Below, piece by piece: positions 53,067-62,195 of a stretch of DNA of 64,000 bases. The notes beneath the pieces are model-generated. The model worked only from the letters and a program-made list of their open reading frames with translations. It did not search any database and was not told where the DNA came from. The stretch spans positions 1 to 64,000 of the forward strand of contig NZ_BDBM01000018.1 of assembly GCF_001612985.1 (NCBI RefSeq), given 5' to 3'. Position 1 is the first letter of the stretch; each line of letters begins with the position of its first letter. The position numbers and the translations under genes are program-made. The DNA comes from Nocardia gamkensis NBRC 108242 (GTDB lineage: Bacteria > Actinomycetota > Actinomycetes > Mycobacteriales > Mycobacteriaceae).

Positions 53067-54479
53067 ATGGCGCTGACGGCGGTGGCCGTCGCGCAGTTCA
53101 TGGTCGCGTTGGACCTCGCGGTGGTGAACGTCGCGCTGCCCGCCATCCGGGCAGATCTGGGCTTCGCGCCGGTCGATCTGGCCTGGGTGGTGCACATCTA
53201 CGCGCTGACCTTCGGCGGGTTCCTGCTGCTGGGCGGGAAGGCGTCCGACCTGTTCGGGCGGCGGAGGCTGTTCACCGGCGGGCTCGTCGCGTTCGGGGTC
53301 GCCTCGCTGGCCGGCGGGCTCGCACAGGAGCCGTGGCAGCTCGTCGCCGCGCGAGCGGTGCAGGGCCTCGCGGCGGCGGCCGTGGCGCCCGCCGCTCTGG
53401 CCACCCTGACCACGACATTCCCGGAAGGTCCCGCGCGGGTGCGAGCGCTCGGCGTGTGGAGCGCGGTGAACGCGGCGGGCGGCGCGATCGGTGTGCTGGT
53501 CGGCGGATTGCTGACCGAGTACGCGAACTGGCGCTGGGTCATGCTGATCAACGTCCCGATCGTGGTAGTCGCGCTCGGCGCGGCGGTGGCCGGTGTCGCC
53601 GCGGATCGGGTAGGCGAGCGAGGACGGATCGACGTGCCGGGCGCCGTCCTCGGCACCGCCGGAATCGGTCTGCTGGTGGTGGGCGTGGTGCGGACCGAAC
53701 ACCACGGCCGGCTCTCCGCCACCACGGCGATCACGCTCGGCGCGGGGGCGGCGCTGGCCGCGGCCTTCCTCGCCGTCGAGGCGCGTACATCGACTCCATT
53801 GGTACGGCTCGGCTTGTTCGGCAATCGCTGGGTGAGCGGCGCGAACGTGTTCGTATTCCTCGCCGGGGCCGGACAATTCAGTGCGTTCTATCTGCTGTCG
53901 CTGTATCAACAGCAGGTGCTGGGCATGAGCGCGGGCGCGGCGGGCGCGGCGTTCGTACCGTTCTCGCTCAGTGTCATCGTCGGCACGGTGCTGGCCACTC
54001 GTCTCGGCGGCAGGCGATCACCGAAAGCGGCGCTGGTCCTCGGCGGAGTGCTGACCACGGTCGGTATCGGCTGGCTCGCCTTCATCAGCCCCGACGGCAG
54101 CTTCCTCGCCGACGTCCTCGGCCCCTCGCTGCTGGGCGGATTCGGCCTCGGACTGTGCCTGGCCCCGGTGGCCGCGGCGGCGACCATGGGCGTCGCACCC
54201 CGTGAAGCGGGGATGGCCTCCGGCGTCTTCAACAGCGCGCGCCAGCTCGGCGGCTGCGTCGGCGTGGCCGCGCTCGCCACCCTCGCGGCCGCGAGAACCG
54301 GCGACAGCACCGCGCCCGCGGCTCTGAACGATGGGTACGCCCTGGCGCTCTGCTGCGCGGCGGGACTCTTCGCGGTGGCGACCGTCGTCGCCGCGACCGT
54401 GCTGCCGACGACGCGCCGCACGATCCGCACGACGCCGGAGAGTGAGAAGGCCGCAGAACTCTCCGCCGCGCACACGTGA
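53067..54479 (+). CDS. MFS drug efflux transporter (DHA2-like)
   Basis: 470-aa major facilitator with about 14 membrane helices. Motif region 'MALTAVAVAQFMVALDLAVV', loop motif A-like 'GGKASDLFGRRRLFTGGLVA', and 'GGAIGVLVGGLLTEYANWRW' (motif C-like of antiporters). The frame also opens at ATG 53037, but that codon lies in the middle of the operator palindrome; ATG 53067 with GAGGG 9 nt upstream is more likely. Regulated by the divergent TetR. Substrate unknown. Confidence 0.92.
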   Translation: MALTAVAVAQFMVALDLAVVNVALPAIRADLGFAPVDLAWVVHIYALTFGGFLLLGGKASDLFGRRRLFTGGLVAFGVASLAGGLAQEPWQLVAARAVQGLAAAAVAPAALATLTTTFPEGPARVRALGVWSAVNAAGGAIGVLVGGLLTEYANWRWVMLINVPIVVVALGAAVAGVAADRVGERGRIDVPGAVLGTAGIGLLVVGVVRTEHHGRLSATTAITLGAGAALAAAFLAVEARTSTPLVRLGLFGNRWVSGANVFVFLAGAGQFSAFYLLSLYQQQVLGMSAGAAGAAFVPFSLSVIVGTVLATRLGGRRSPKAALVLGGVLTTVGIGWLAFISPDGSFLADVLGPSLLGGFGLGLCLAPVAAAATMGVAPREAGMASGVFNSARQLGGCVGVAALATLAAARTGDSTAPAALNDGYALALCCAAGLFAVATVVAATVLPTTRRTIRTTPESEKAAELSAAHT

Positions 54480-54761
54480 AGACGCCTCGACAGGCTCGAT
54501 GGAGATCGTCGACGCACGATATCGGCGTACCGCACCCCGGGTGTAGCCCGGCGAGCCGAAGCCGAGCGGACCCCCGCAGCACGGTGGTCCACAGAGCGAA
54601 GCAGCTGCCGACGGATCGACTACGCGGAGTGGATTTCACCGAGCGGCCCGGCACCGGCTCCGCGGGCGCGATCATCGAGCGGCTCTCGCGACCACTGTGC
54701 GGAGCGCCTGGAAGCCGAACAACCGAAGTATCCCCACCCATCACATCGAAAGGGACACAAC

Positions 54762-55151
54762 ATGAACCAGACCTCGATCGACTTGTTCGGCCGCGCGATC
54801 AATTTCGGCCGCGACGGCCGGGTAGCGACCGGTGAACGCCGGATGGCCACCGGCGACGGCGACTGGCAGCTCGCGACGTTCCACGTCGAATCCGACGCCG
54901 AGGTGCACGCCGACCACTGGGAAGTCCATCCCGGCAGTGACGAAGCGGTGTGCTGCCTGACCGGCGCGCTGCGCCTCTACCTGCGACCGGAGCACGCGGG
55001 CGACGACGAGACGATGGTCCGCCTCACGCCGGGCACCGCCTTCGTGGTCCCTCGGAACCGTTGGCATCGCATCGAACTCGACGAACCCTCCGACATCATG
55101 TCCATCGGCCTGCGTCACGACACCCGCCAGGAGCCGGTCGCCGCGCGATGA
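54762..55151 (+). CDS. Cupin-domain protein
   Basis: 129-aa single-cupin protein: 'ADHWEVHPGSDEAVCCLTGA' is cupin motif 1-like and 'TPGTAFVVPRNRWHRIELDE' is motif 2-like. Metal ligands are partly present (His in 'DHWEVH', Glu in 'DEAV', His in 'WHRI'). It follows the MFS gene by ~280 bp of noncoding sequence. Function unknown. Confidence 0.82.
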   Translation: MNQTSIDLFGRAINFGRDGRVATGERRMATGDGDWQLATFHVESDAEVHADHWEVHPGSDEAVCCLTGALRLYLRPEHAGDDETMVRLTPGTAFVVPRNRWHRIELDEPSDIMSIGLRHDTRQEPVAAR

Positions 55152-55255
55152 GTCGCCGCTGTTTCCGCGCACGGGCCGCGTGCGCGGGAACAACCCTGTA
55201 CCGCGACGACCGATTACCGCCGGTCCCGCTGCCGCCGGGCAGCCAGACTGGCCGC

Positions 55256-55552
55256 ATGACACCGATCACGACCGACTCGACGACCGTTCTGACCGGAATG
55301 TATGCCGCGGAAGCGGAATACCTGGCGGCCGGCGGACCGGGCAGCGCCTCCTTCGATCCGCTGGCTCCGTTCTTCCACGCTTCGGTGGTGCTTCATCAGG
55401 CCGAGAACCTGCCGTATGGCGGAACCTGGCGCGGCCACGACGGCATGGAGCGGTTAACGATCACCGTCGTAGACGGCCGCATCGCCGAGGTGCGGCCCTT
55501 CTACTGGGATACCGCCGCGGTGGCGGCCGCGTGCGGCGTCTCCATTCCGTAG
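55256..55552 (+). pseudogene. SnoaL/NTF2-like gene with internal deletion
   Basis: 98-aa frame. It begins like a normal NTF2-like protein ('MYAAEAEYLAAGGPGSASFD', 'ASVVLHQAENLPYGGTWRGH') and ends like one ('TVVDGRIAEVRPFYWDTAAV'), but 'GMERL' joins directly to 'TITVVDG', skipping the ~35-40 residues of central strands found in full-length members (~130 aa). The deletion is in frame. It may be expressed but is unlikely to fold as the complete cone. Confidence 0.6.
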
Positions 55553-56634
55553 CCGACCACGGCTGCCGCCTTCGGCCATTCGCGAGCCAATCCGATCAAG
55601 AACTCCAGCTCCGCCCTGCGATCGCGTCTTCCGGCCCGCACCTCGCCGCGAGCGGAGGAACTGGGGGCAGGCGTGCTGCCGTGCCGCTTCGCCCGGGCGG
55701 CCCCGGCCGCTCGAAGCGCGTAGGCGCGCACGTTGTCCGCGGTGACGCTGGGCGAGCCGAGTTCGGACGCGTCGGGGGCGTACGGCTTCAAGTGCAGCAG
55801 CGCGTCCCAGATCTCGACGGTCATCCGATAGAGCCGCGAGGCGGAATCCCGCGGTGCGGAAGGGTCGTCCAGCAGAACGACTTCCGGTACCGCGGCGGTC
55901 AACTCGCACCACAGCGGGCGCAGGCGGCGGCAGATGCGGCCGGCCCGGTCCCAGCCTGCCCGCGCCACCAGCACAGTGACCAGCGGGATCGCCGTCAGCA
56001 GCGTGATGGCAGCCAGCATGAGGACCGCCACTACGGCCGCCACCGTCCCGGGTCGGCTCGGCGGCGTGCCCGCGAGTGATCGAACGAGCAGGATCGGCCA
56101 CGAGATCGTCCAATAGAGCGCGAACGCCAGCAACAGAGCGTAGGTGAACTTCTCCCTTACCGGGGAGTCCGCGACACGCAGTTCGCGAACGCAGGCGCGG
56201 GCGAAGAGAAATCCCGACAAGGATCCGGGAATCCCCGACAAGGTCCAGACGAGTTCGGTGTAGTCGAAGTGGAACATGCTGTGCGCGACCGGTGCGCCGA
56301 CGATCAGAGACACGGCGACGGCGACGGCGATCGAGTCGTATCGGCGCTGACGCGCTCGCGCGCCCTTCGCGTCGGCGCCGTCGACCAGCCGGGCCAGGCC
56401 GTAGAAACCCGAGAGTGCGATCATGCCCGGCCCCAGGTAGAGGCACTTGGCCAAGTACGGATGACCCAGCGCTGCCATGAGTTCGTACAGCAGAACGCCG
56501 GTCAGGTCCCAGCTCCACGTGCGGTTGATCAACCGGTCGGAGGTCGTATCGTTGACGAAGATCCACCGCCCGATCGTCATGGGCACGACGAAGACGACGA
56601 CCGCGATCACCAACCAGACCGGTACAGCGTCCAC
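55501..56634 (-). CDS. MAB_1171c-family putative transporter
   Basis: 377-aa membrane protein. About seven hydrophobic helices fill residues ~1-235, starting 'VPVWLVIAVVVFVVPMTIGRW'. A conserved 'NDTTSDRLINRTW' loop and 'RQRRYDSIAVAV' match the MAB_1171c family. The cytosolic C-terminus has 'RLYRMTVEIWDALLHLKPYA'. The frame opens upstream to 56,715, but GTG 56634 starts just before the first helix. A paralogue lies at 60,996-62,084. The stop region overlaps the NTF2-like gene end by 52 bp on the opposite strand. Confidence 0.85.
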   Translation of the reverse strand: MDAVPVWLVIAVVVFVVPMTIGRWIFVNDTTSDRLINRTWSWDLTGVLLYELMAALGHPYLAKCLYLGPGMIALSGFYGLARLVDGADAKGARARQRRYDSIAVAVAVSLIVGAPVAHSMFHFDYTELVWTLSGIPGSLSGFLFARACVRELRVADSPVREKFTYALLLAFALYWTISWPILLVRSLAGTPPSRPGTVAAVVAVLMLAAITLLTAIPLVTVLVARAGWDRAGRICRRLRPLWCELTAAVPEVVLLDDPSAPRDSASRLYRMTVEIWDALLHLKPYAPDASELGSPSVTADNVRAYALRAAGAARAKRHGSTPAPSSSARGEVRAGRRDRRAELEFLIGLAREWPKAAAVVGYGMETPHAAATAAVSQ

Positions 56635-56683
56635 CGTGGTGACTGTAGATCCTCGAGACGGTGCGCGACCACCGCGAACCGGA

Positions 56684-58480
56684 TCAGCGCGCGGGCACCA
56701 CGACCGTCGACTCATCCGAATCCGCCGTCTTGTCCCCCTCGGCGAGCGCGGCCGCCTCGTCGTAGACGTAGTCGTCGCCGATGAACCACGACGCCACGGC
56801 GGCCAGGAACATCATCACGGCCGCCGAGACGAACACCACGACCAACCCGGAGTGGAACGGACCGGTGAGCAGGTTCGGGAAGAACTCCTGCCCGGTGAGG
56901 GTCGCGGCATCGACGCCGGGCTTGCCGAGTTCACCCGACGGGCCGAGCAACTCCTGGATCGGGTTGAATCCGAGAAATGCCGCGAACAAGCTCGCCACCG
57001 GTGGCATCGCGGCCAGTTCGGCGGCCGCTGAGGCGGAGACGCCTTGCGTGCGCAGACCGTGGTCGAGCGCCGAGGGCAGACTCGCCGCCAAGCCGACGAC
57101 CATGAGAGAGAAGAAGATTCCCATCGACAGGGCGTTGCCGCCGTTGAAGAGCGTGCCGCGCATACCGGAGGCCGCACCGCGCTGGGCGGCGGGAACGCTC
57201 GACATGATGGCCGCGGTGTTCGGGGAGAAGAACAACCCGCTGCCGATCCCGTTCACCAGGATGATCAACGCGAACAGCCGGTAGTCGAAATCGACCGGGA
57301 TGACCAGCAGCAGGAGGAACGTAATACCGGTCAGCACGGCGCCGCCGGTGGTGAACGGGCGGGGGCCGTAGCGGTCGGACAGCCAGCCCGACAGCGGCCC
57401 TGCGGCAAGGAACCCGATGGTCAACGGCAGCAGGTAGATACCGGCCCAGAGCGGAGTGGACTCGAAGTCGTAGCCGTGCAGCGGAAGCCAGATGCCCTGC
57501 AACCAGATGATCAGCATGAATTGCATGCCGCCGCGTCCGATCGAGACCAGCAGATTGGCGAAATTGCCCAGCCCGAACGCCCGGTTGGCGAACAGCTTCA
57601 GCTGGAACATCGGATCGGCGACCCGGTTCTCGACCACGCAGAAGACTCCGAGCACCACGATGCCGCCGAGCACCGCGGACAGCACCCACGGACTGGTCCA
57701 GCCGGTGGCGTGCCCGCCGTAGGGCTGGATGCCGTAGGTGATGCCGGTGAGCAATGCCGTGAGTCCGAGGCCGAAGGTGAGGGTGCCCGCCCAATCGACC
57801 TTGCCCAGGGACCGGATCCCGACCTCGTGCAGCGACCGGTAGGACCAGACCGCGCCGAGGACGGCGATCGGGACGCTCACCCAGAACACCGCACGCCAAT
57901 CCCATTCCGACAGCACGCCGCCGATCAGCAGACCGAAGAACGAACCCGCCACCGCGGCGACCATGTTGATGCCGAGCGCGGTGCCGCGCTGTTCGGCGGG
58001 GAAAGCGTCGGTGAGGATGGCGGAGGAGTTGGCCGTCAGCATCGCGCCGCCGACACCTTGGATCACGCGCCAGACGATGATCCACAGCGCCCCGGCGCCA
58101 CCGTGCCACGGATCGAACGACAGCGCGACCGCCGACAGCGCGAAGACCGTGAAGCCGAGGTTGTAGACCCGCACCCGGCCGAAGATGTCGCCGAGCCGCC
58201 CGAACATCACCACCAGCACGGCGGTGGCCAGCAGGTACCCCATCAGCATCCACAGCAGGTAGCCGACGTTGCCCGGATCCAGCGGATTCAGTCCCACGCC
58301 ACGGAAGATCGCGGGCAGCGAGATCAGCACGATCGAGGAGTTGATCGCGGTGAGCAGGACGCCGAGCGTCGTGTTGGTCAGGACGATCCACTTGTAGCGC
58401 GGATGATTCCGGTCGTAGCGCATGCGCCGCCGGATCGTGCGGACATCGCCCGGGTCGAGATCGGTGGAGGGATTCGGCAC
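56684..58480 (-). CDS. MFS transporter, DHA2-like, possible siderophore exporter
   Basis: 598-aa transporter with ~14 helices. 'TTLGVLLTAINSSIVLISLP' is helix 1, 'FGRLGDIFGRVRVYNLGFTV' is motif A, and 'VIQGVGGAMLTANSSAILTD' and 'LLIGGVLSEWDWRAVFW' follow. A ~75-residue extracellular loop before the last helices enlarges it. GTG 58480 follows GAGGAGACG and is chosen over an open frame reaching 58,540. It is divergent from the iron-box-controlled siderophore-binding gene, suggesting siderophore export; this is inference. Confidence 0.88.
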   Translation of the reverse strand: MPNPSTDLDPGDVRTIRRRMRYDRNHPRYKWIVLTNTTLGVLLTAINSSIVLISLPAIFRGVGLNPLDPGNVGYLLWMLMGYLLATAVLVVMFGRLGDIFGRVRVYNLGFTVFALSAVALSFDPWHGGAGALWIIVWRVIQGVGGAMLTANSSAILTDAFPAEQRGTALGINMVAAVAGSFFGLLIGGVLSEWDWRAVFWVSVPIAVLGAVWSYRSLHEVGIRSLGKVDWAGTLTFGLGLTALLTGITYGIQPYGGHATGWTSPWVLSAVLGGIVVLGVFCVVENRVADPMFQLKLFANRAFGLGNFANLLVSIGRGGMQFMLIIWLQGIWLPLHGYDFESTPLWAGIYLLPLTIGFLAAGPLSGWLSDRYGPRPFTTGGAVLTGITFLLLLVIPVDFDYRLFALIILVNGIGSGLFFSPNTAAIMSSVPAAQRGAASGMRGTLFNGGNALSMGIFFSLMVVGLAASLPSALDHGLRTQGVSASAAAELAAMPPVASLFAAFLGFNPIQELLGPSGELGKPGVDAATLTGQEFFPNLLTGPFHSGLVVVFVSAAVMMFLAAVASWFIGDDYVYDEAAALAEGDKTADSDESTVVVPAR

Positions 58481-58564
58481 GGCGTCTCCTCGGAAGTGAT
58501 TACATCGGCGAACAATATAGTTAGCAGATCTAATAAACAAGAGGCAGGGTTGGCGTTCGGCTGG

Positions 58565-58583
58565 ATAGGTTAGCCTTGGCTGA
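58565..58583 (+). promoter_or_regulatory. Iron box (IdeR/DtxR-like)
   Basis: ATAGGTTAGCCTTGGCTGA matches the DtxR/IdeR consensus TTAGGTTAGSCTAACCTAA at 14 of 19 positions, with a perfect left half from position 2. It lies 66-84 nt before the siderophore-binding protein gene, in the divergent region shared with the MFS exporter. Predicts repression under iron sufficiency. Confidence 0.72.
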
Positions 58584-58648
58584 CTTATGCTGAGTCGGGC
58601 TCAACGGAGCCGGATCGAGGGCGTTCCTCGGCGAAGGAGGGTGCAACG

Positions 58649-59629
58649 ATGAAGGCTGTTCGGACCCGGCGCGCACTGGCGCGCACGGCGGTGGCGGCAC
58701 TGGCGGGCGCGCTCGCCCTCGGCTCGGCGGGCTGCGGATCGAGCACCGACGACGCCGGTTCCGGCGGAGAGTCGATCACGATCACCCACGCCAGGGGCTC
58801 GACCACCGTCGAAGGCACCCCGAAGAAGATCGTCGCCCTCGGAAACCAGTGGCTCGACACCACTCTCGCCCTCGACGCCGTCCCGATCGGCTACATCGAC
58901 AATGTCGCCATCGCCTCGAGATCGGTCACGCCCTGGCAGCCGGACAAGCTCGGCTCGGCCAAGTCGATCAGCAGCACCGCCAACCTCTCCGAGCAGGTCG
59001 CCGCGCTCGAGCCGGACCTGATCCTGGTGGATCCGTTCATCGCGGATCAGAAGACCTACGACGAACTGTCCCATGTCGCGCCCACCGTGCCCGGTCTGAG
59101 CAAGGACACGGTCGGAACGTGGCAGGAACAGGTCACCACGCTGGGCAAGATCCTCGGTAAGCAGGATGCCGCCGCCAAGGTGATCGCGAGCGTCGACGAC
59201 AAGATCGCCGGGATCGTCGCAGCCAACCCCGGATTGAAGGGCAAGACCTTCGCCAGCACCTGGCTGGGCAGCCCCTCGCAGCTGATGGTGCTCACCGACC
59301 CCAACGACGGCTCGGCCCGCGTCTTCGGGCAGCTCGGCATGAGCATCCCACGGAATCTGGTCGAGCAGCCCTCCAGCCAGGGCCGCCTCGCGCTCTCGAC
59401 CGAACGCATCGACGAGATCACCGCCGACCTGCTGCTGGCGGGCTACTCGGGGAGCATGGACGAAAAGTACCGCCAGCTGCCGGGATACGCCGGTCTACCC
59501 GCCGTGAAGAAGGGCTCGGTGGTGTTCTTGACCACCCAGGAGATCACCGCGGTGAATCAGCCGACCGCGCTGTCGGTGCCCTACATCCTCGACAAGCTGA
59601 GCCCGGCGCTGGCCGTGGCGGCCAAGTAA
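58649..59629 (+). CDS. Iron-siderophore ABC transporter substrate-binding lipoprotein
   Basis: 326-aa FecB/FepB-type binding protein. A signal peptide with lipobox ends at Cys29 ('LALGSAGCG'). The two-lobed PBP-2 fold shows 'PKKIVALGNQWLDTTLALDA', 'LEPDLILVDPFIADQKTYDE' and 'LPAVKKGSVVFLTTQEI'. It is preceded by an iron box and followed 12 nt later by the SagB-type gene, so both form an iron-regulated operon. No permease genes follow in this window. Confidence 0.94.
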   Translation: MKAVRTRRALARTAVAALAGALALGSAGCGSSTDDAGSGGESITITHARGSTTVEGTPKKIVALGNQWLDTTLALDAVPIGYIDNVAIASRSVTPWQPDKLGSAKSISSTANLSEQVAALEPDLILVDPFIADQKTYDELSHVAPTVPGLSKDTVGTWQEQVTTLGKILGKQDAAAKVIASVDDKIAGIVAANPGLKGKTFASTWLGSPSQLMVLTDPNDGSARVFGQLGMSIPRNLVEQPSSQGRLALSTERIDEITADLLLAGYSGSMDEKYRQLPGYAGLPAVKKGSVVFLTTQEITAVNQPTALSVPYILDKLSPALAVAAK

Positions 59630-59641
59630 GAGTCGCCTGCC

Positions 59642-61021
59642 GTGTCCATCCTCACCCTCTCCGATCAGACCCGGCTCACGTTGCGGGCCGGGGCCACCTG
59701 CCTGACCACGCCCGCCGGTGCGGTGCTGCTCAATCCTCCGCACAAGGAGAAACTCACCGGCCTGACGAATGGACAACTGCTCGCGCTCAAGACCCTCAAC
59801 CGGGGGCAGGCGAGCGTCGCCGAACTCTCCCGGGCCGCGGGGAGCGACGATGTGACCGAGCTGATGGAACGGCTGGCCGCGGCGGGCTGGTTGTCCGTGA
59901 CGGTCCGCGACGGCGGCCGCGACCTCTACAGCGTGCAGCCGTTCGGCCTGCCGCGCCCGCAGCTCGACAGCAGGCCCGCGTGGTCGGCGACGCTGTCGAA
60001 ATTCGCGGTGCTGCATCGTGATCCGGACGGCTTCGTGCTCGAGCATCCGCTGTCGTGGTGCGATGTGCGCATCCACGACCCGCGGCTGCTCGCACTGCTC
60101 GACGGGCCGGGCGCGGCCGACAGCACCCTGCCGGTCGCGGTGAAGACGCGGTTCGCCGACGATCTGTACCGGTGCGGATTCTTCGTCGCCGACCCCGACG
60201 CCGAGGAGCGCGCGTTCACCACCCGCAGCTGGAGTGCGCCGGACCTGTGGTTCCACCGCCGCAGTACTCTCGGCGAACGCACCGTCACGTGGGAGCGTTT
60301 CGGACCGACCAAATGGGCGAAAGGCCGGTTCCCTCAGCCGCCCGCCCGCAAAGCGGCCTATCCGGGCGAGCCGGTCACGCTGCCCGCGCCCGACCTGGCC
60401 GCACTCCGCGAGGCCGACCCGACGCTGACCGCGGTGCTCGAGGACAGGGTCTCCACCCGTGCTTTCGACGACGCCGACCCGATCACCGCGGCCCAACTGG
60501 GTGAGCTGCTCTATCGCACGGCTCGCACCAGGAGCATCCGCTCGGAGGTCGAGGGCGAGGAACTGGTGTCGAAGCCCTACCCCAGCGGGGGCAGCGTCTA
60601 TGAACTCGAGCTGTATCCGGTGGTGCGCAATGTCGTGGGGCTCGCACCCGGCATGTACCACTACGACTCGGTGGAGCACGTGCTGCGGCCGGTGGCCGCC
60701 GCCGACAGCCCGGCGGTGGCCAAACTGGTGAAGTCCACCTCGGCGACCTTGTCCGACGGCGCCGAACCGCAGGTGCTCCTCGTGATGGGCGCCCGGTCCG
60801 GACGGGTCATGTGGACCTATGAGCAGGTCTCCTACGCCGTCATACTCAAACACGTCGGCGTGCTGATGCAGACCATCTATCTGGCGGCGACTGCCATGGG
60901 TCTGGGCGCGTGCGCCCAAGGATTCGGCGACACCGCGGCATTCGTGGACGCCGCCGGTGTCGACGAACTCGAGGAGTGCAGCGTCGGCAGCATCATCATC
61001 GGTTCCCCCGCGCGGCGCTGA
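59642..61021 (+). CDS. SagB-type (ThcOx) flavin dehydrogenase
   Basis: 459-aa protein. The C-terminal ~200 residues form a nitroreductase/SagB domain ('VLEDRVSTRAFDDADPITAA', 'KPYPSGGSVYELELYPVV', 'VSYAVILKHVGVLMQTIYLA', 'AMGLGACAQGFGD'). The N-terminal ~250 residues are the leader-recognition-like half of SagB-family enzymes. These FMN enzymes oxidise azolines to azoles. The GTG start follows the binding-protein gene by 12 nt. Given the nearby MbtB-like NRPS, oxidation of an oxazoline to an oxazole in a nocobactin-like siderophore is a strong hypothesis. The 3' end overlaps the convergent gene by 26 bp. Confidence 0.9.
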   Translation: MSILTLSDQTRLTLRAGATCLTTPAGAVLLNPPHKEKLTGLTNGQLLALKTLNRGQASVAELSRAAGSDDVTELMERLAAAGWLSVTVRDGGRDLYSVQPFGLPRPQLDSRPAWSATLSKFAVLHRDPDGFVLEHPLSWCDVRIHDPRLLALLDGPGAADSTLPVAVKTRFADDLYRCGFFVADPDAEERAFTTRSWSAPDLWFHRRSTLGERTVTWERFGPTKWAKGRFPQPPARKAAYPGEPVTLPAPDLAALREADPTLTAVLEDRVSTRAFDDADPITAAQLGELLYRTARTRSIRSEVEGEELVSKPYPSGGSVYELELYPVVRNVVGLAPGMYHYDSVEHVLRPVAAADSPAVAKLVKSTSATLSDGAEPQVLLVMGARSGRVMWTYEQVSYAVILKHVGVLMQTIYLAATAMGLGACAQGFGDTAAFVDAAGVDELEECSVGSIIIGSPARR

Positions 61022-62084
61022 GCCGCGGTGACCCGTCGGCGGCGAGGTACGCGCGCTTCGCCTTCGGCCACCGGATCGCCAGATCCAGCAGGTAACGCAG
61101 TTCCAGGTCGTGACCGGCGGTGGCATCCGCGCCGGAGACGGTGACGAGTCCGGCCTCGGCGTCGCGCACGATGCGCAGTGTGCTGCCGCGGACGTCGTCG
61201 GGCGGATAACCGGGCGCATGCCTGCGCAGTTGCAGCAGTGCGTCGCGGATCTCGATCGCCATCCGGTAGCGGCGCAGCGCCGGGCCGCGGCGGTGGTCGT
61301 CGTCCACCAGCACGACCTGCGGGACGGCGGCGGTGAGATCGGTCCAAAGTGGTAGCAACGTGCGGCAATCGCGGCTGTCCCGATCCCAGCCGAGGCGGAC
61401 CAGCAGCATGCGCACCAGAGGTATCGCCAGCAGCGCCGTGATGACGGCGAAGAAGGCGAATCCACTCAGCGACCATCCTTCGCCCTGATCGGTCGGCGAG
61501 ACGCCCATGAGGCTTCGCCCCAGCACGAGCACCGCATAACAGATCCAGAAGGCGCCGACGCCGCTCAGGGCGAGGTAGGTGAGCCGCTGGGTGATCGAAG
61601 TCCCGGCGGAACGAATCTCGACCACCCCCGCGCGTATGAGCAGGAAACCCGCGGCGGCCAGCGGCAGGCAGGTCGCGGCGGCGCTGAGGGTGTACCACCG
61701 TGCGGAGGTCTCGGCCGGCAGCAGACTCAGGGCTGTCGCCACATCGATCAGCACGGTGATCCCGCCCGCCGCGACCGCGACCACGTCGTATCGGCGCTGC
61801 CGCCGAGGGGCGTCACGGGGATCCGCGCCGGCCAGCAGGCGTGCGACGCCGAATACACTGCCCGCGGTGAGGAATCCGACCATCGCCCCCAGGTGCGTGA
61901 CGATTGCCGGGACGGCGAATCGAACCGTCACGACCGCGAGGAGCATGCCGATCCCGGCGCAGCCCAGCGCCCGGTTGATCAGGCGGTCGGTCGCGCTGTC
62001 ACGGACGAAGATCCAGCGCAGGACCGCGACGAGAACGGCGAGACAGGTGACTGCCACCGTGGGGGCCAGCGGCACCGCCGTCAT
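60996..62084 (-). CDS. Second MAB_1171c-family putative transporter
   Basis: 362-aa membrane protein, paralogue of 55,501-56,634. Shared features are 'LRWIFVRDSATDRLINRALG', 'RQRRYDVVAVAAGG', 'LVRLGWDRDSRDCRTLLPLW' plus 'DLTAAVPQVVLVDD', and 'YRMAIEIRDALLQLRRHAPG'. About seven helices in the first ~235 residues, then a cytosolic domain. The two copies bracket the siderophore-uptake genes. Confidence 0.87.
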   Translation of the reverse strand: MTAVPLAPTVAVTCLAVLVAVLRWIFVRDSATDRLINRALGCAGIGMLLAVVTVRFAVPAIVTHLGAMVGFLTAGSVFGVARLLAGADPRDAPRRQRRYDVVAVAAGGITVLIDVATALSLLPAETSARWYTLSAAATCLPLAAAGFLLIRAGVVEIRSAGTSITQRLTYLALSGVGAFWICYAVLVLGRSLMGVSPTDQGEGWSLSGFAFFAVITALLAIPLVRMLLVRLGWDRDSRDCRTLLPLWTDLTAAVPQVVLVDDDHRRGPALRRYRMAIEIRDALLQLRRHAPGYPPDDVRGSTLRIVRDAEAGLVTVSGADATAGHDLELRYLLDLAIRWPKAKRAYLAADGSPRLSAARGNR

Positions 62085-62195
62085 TTCCGCGAAACCCGCT
62101 GGGCGATCCCGATATCGTCGGTCACAGCCGGAGCGTTCATGATTCGAACGATAGGGGCCGGCCGGCTACGAGGCCACTCGACCATCGCTCTCCCC

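Noticed and set aside
57044..58573. 509-codon plus-strand frame
   Set aside because: Antisense of the MFS transporter; no hydrophobic segments.
59495..61465. 656-codon minus-strand frame
   Set aside because: Covers the SagB gene in antisense and has low-complexity composition.
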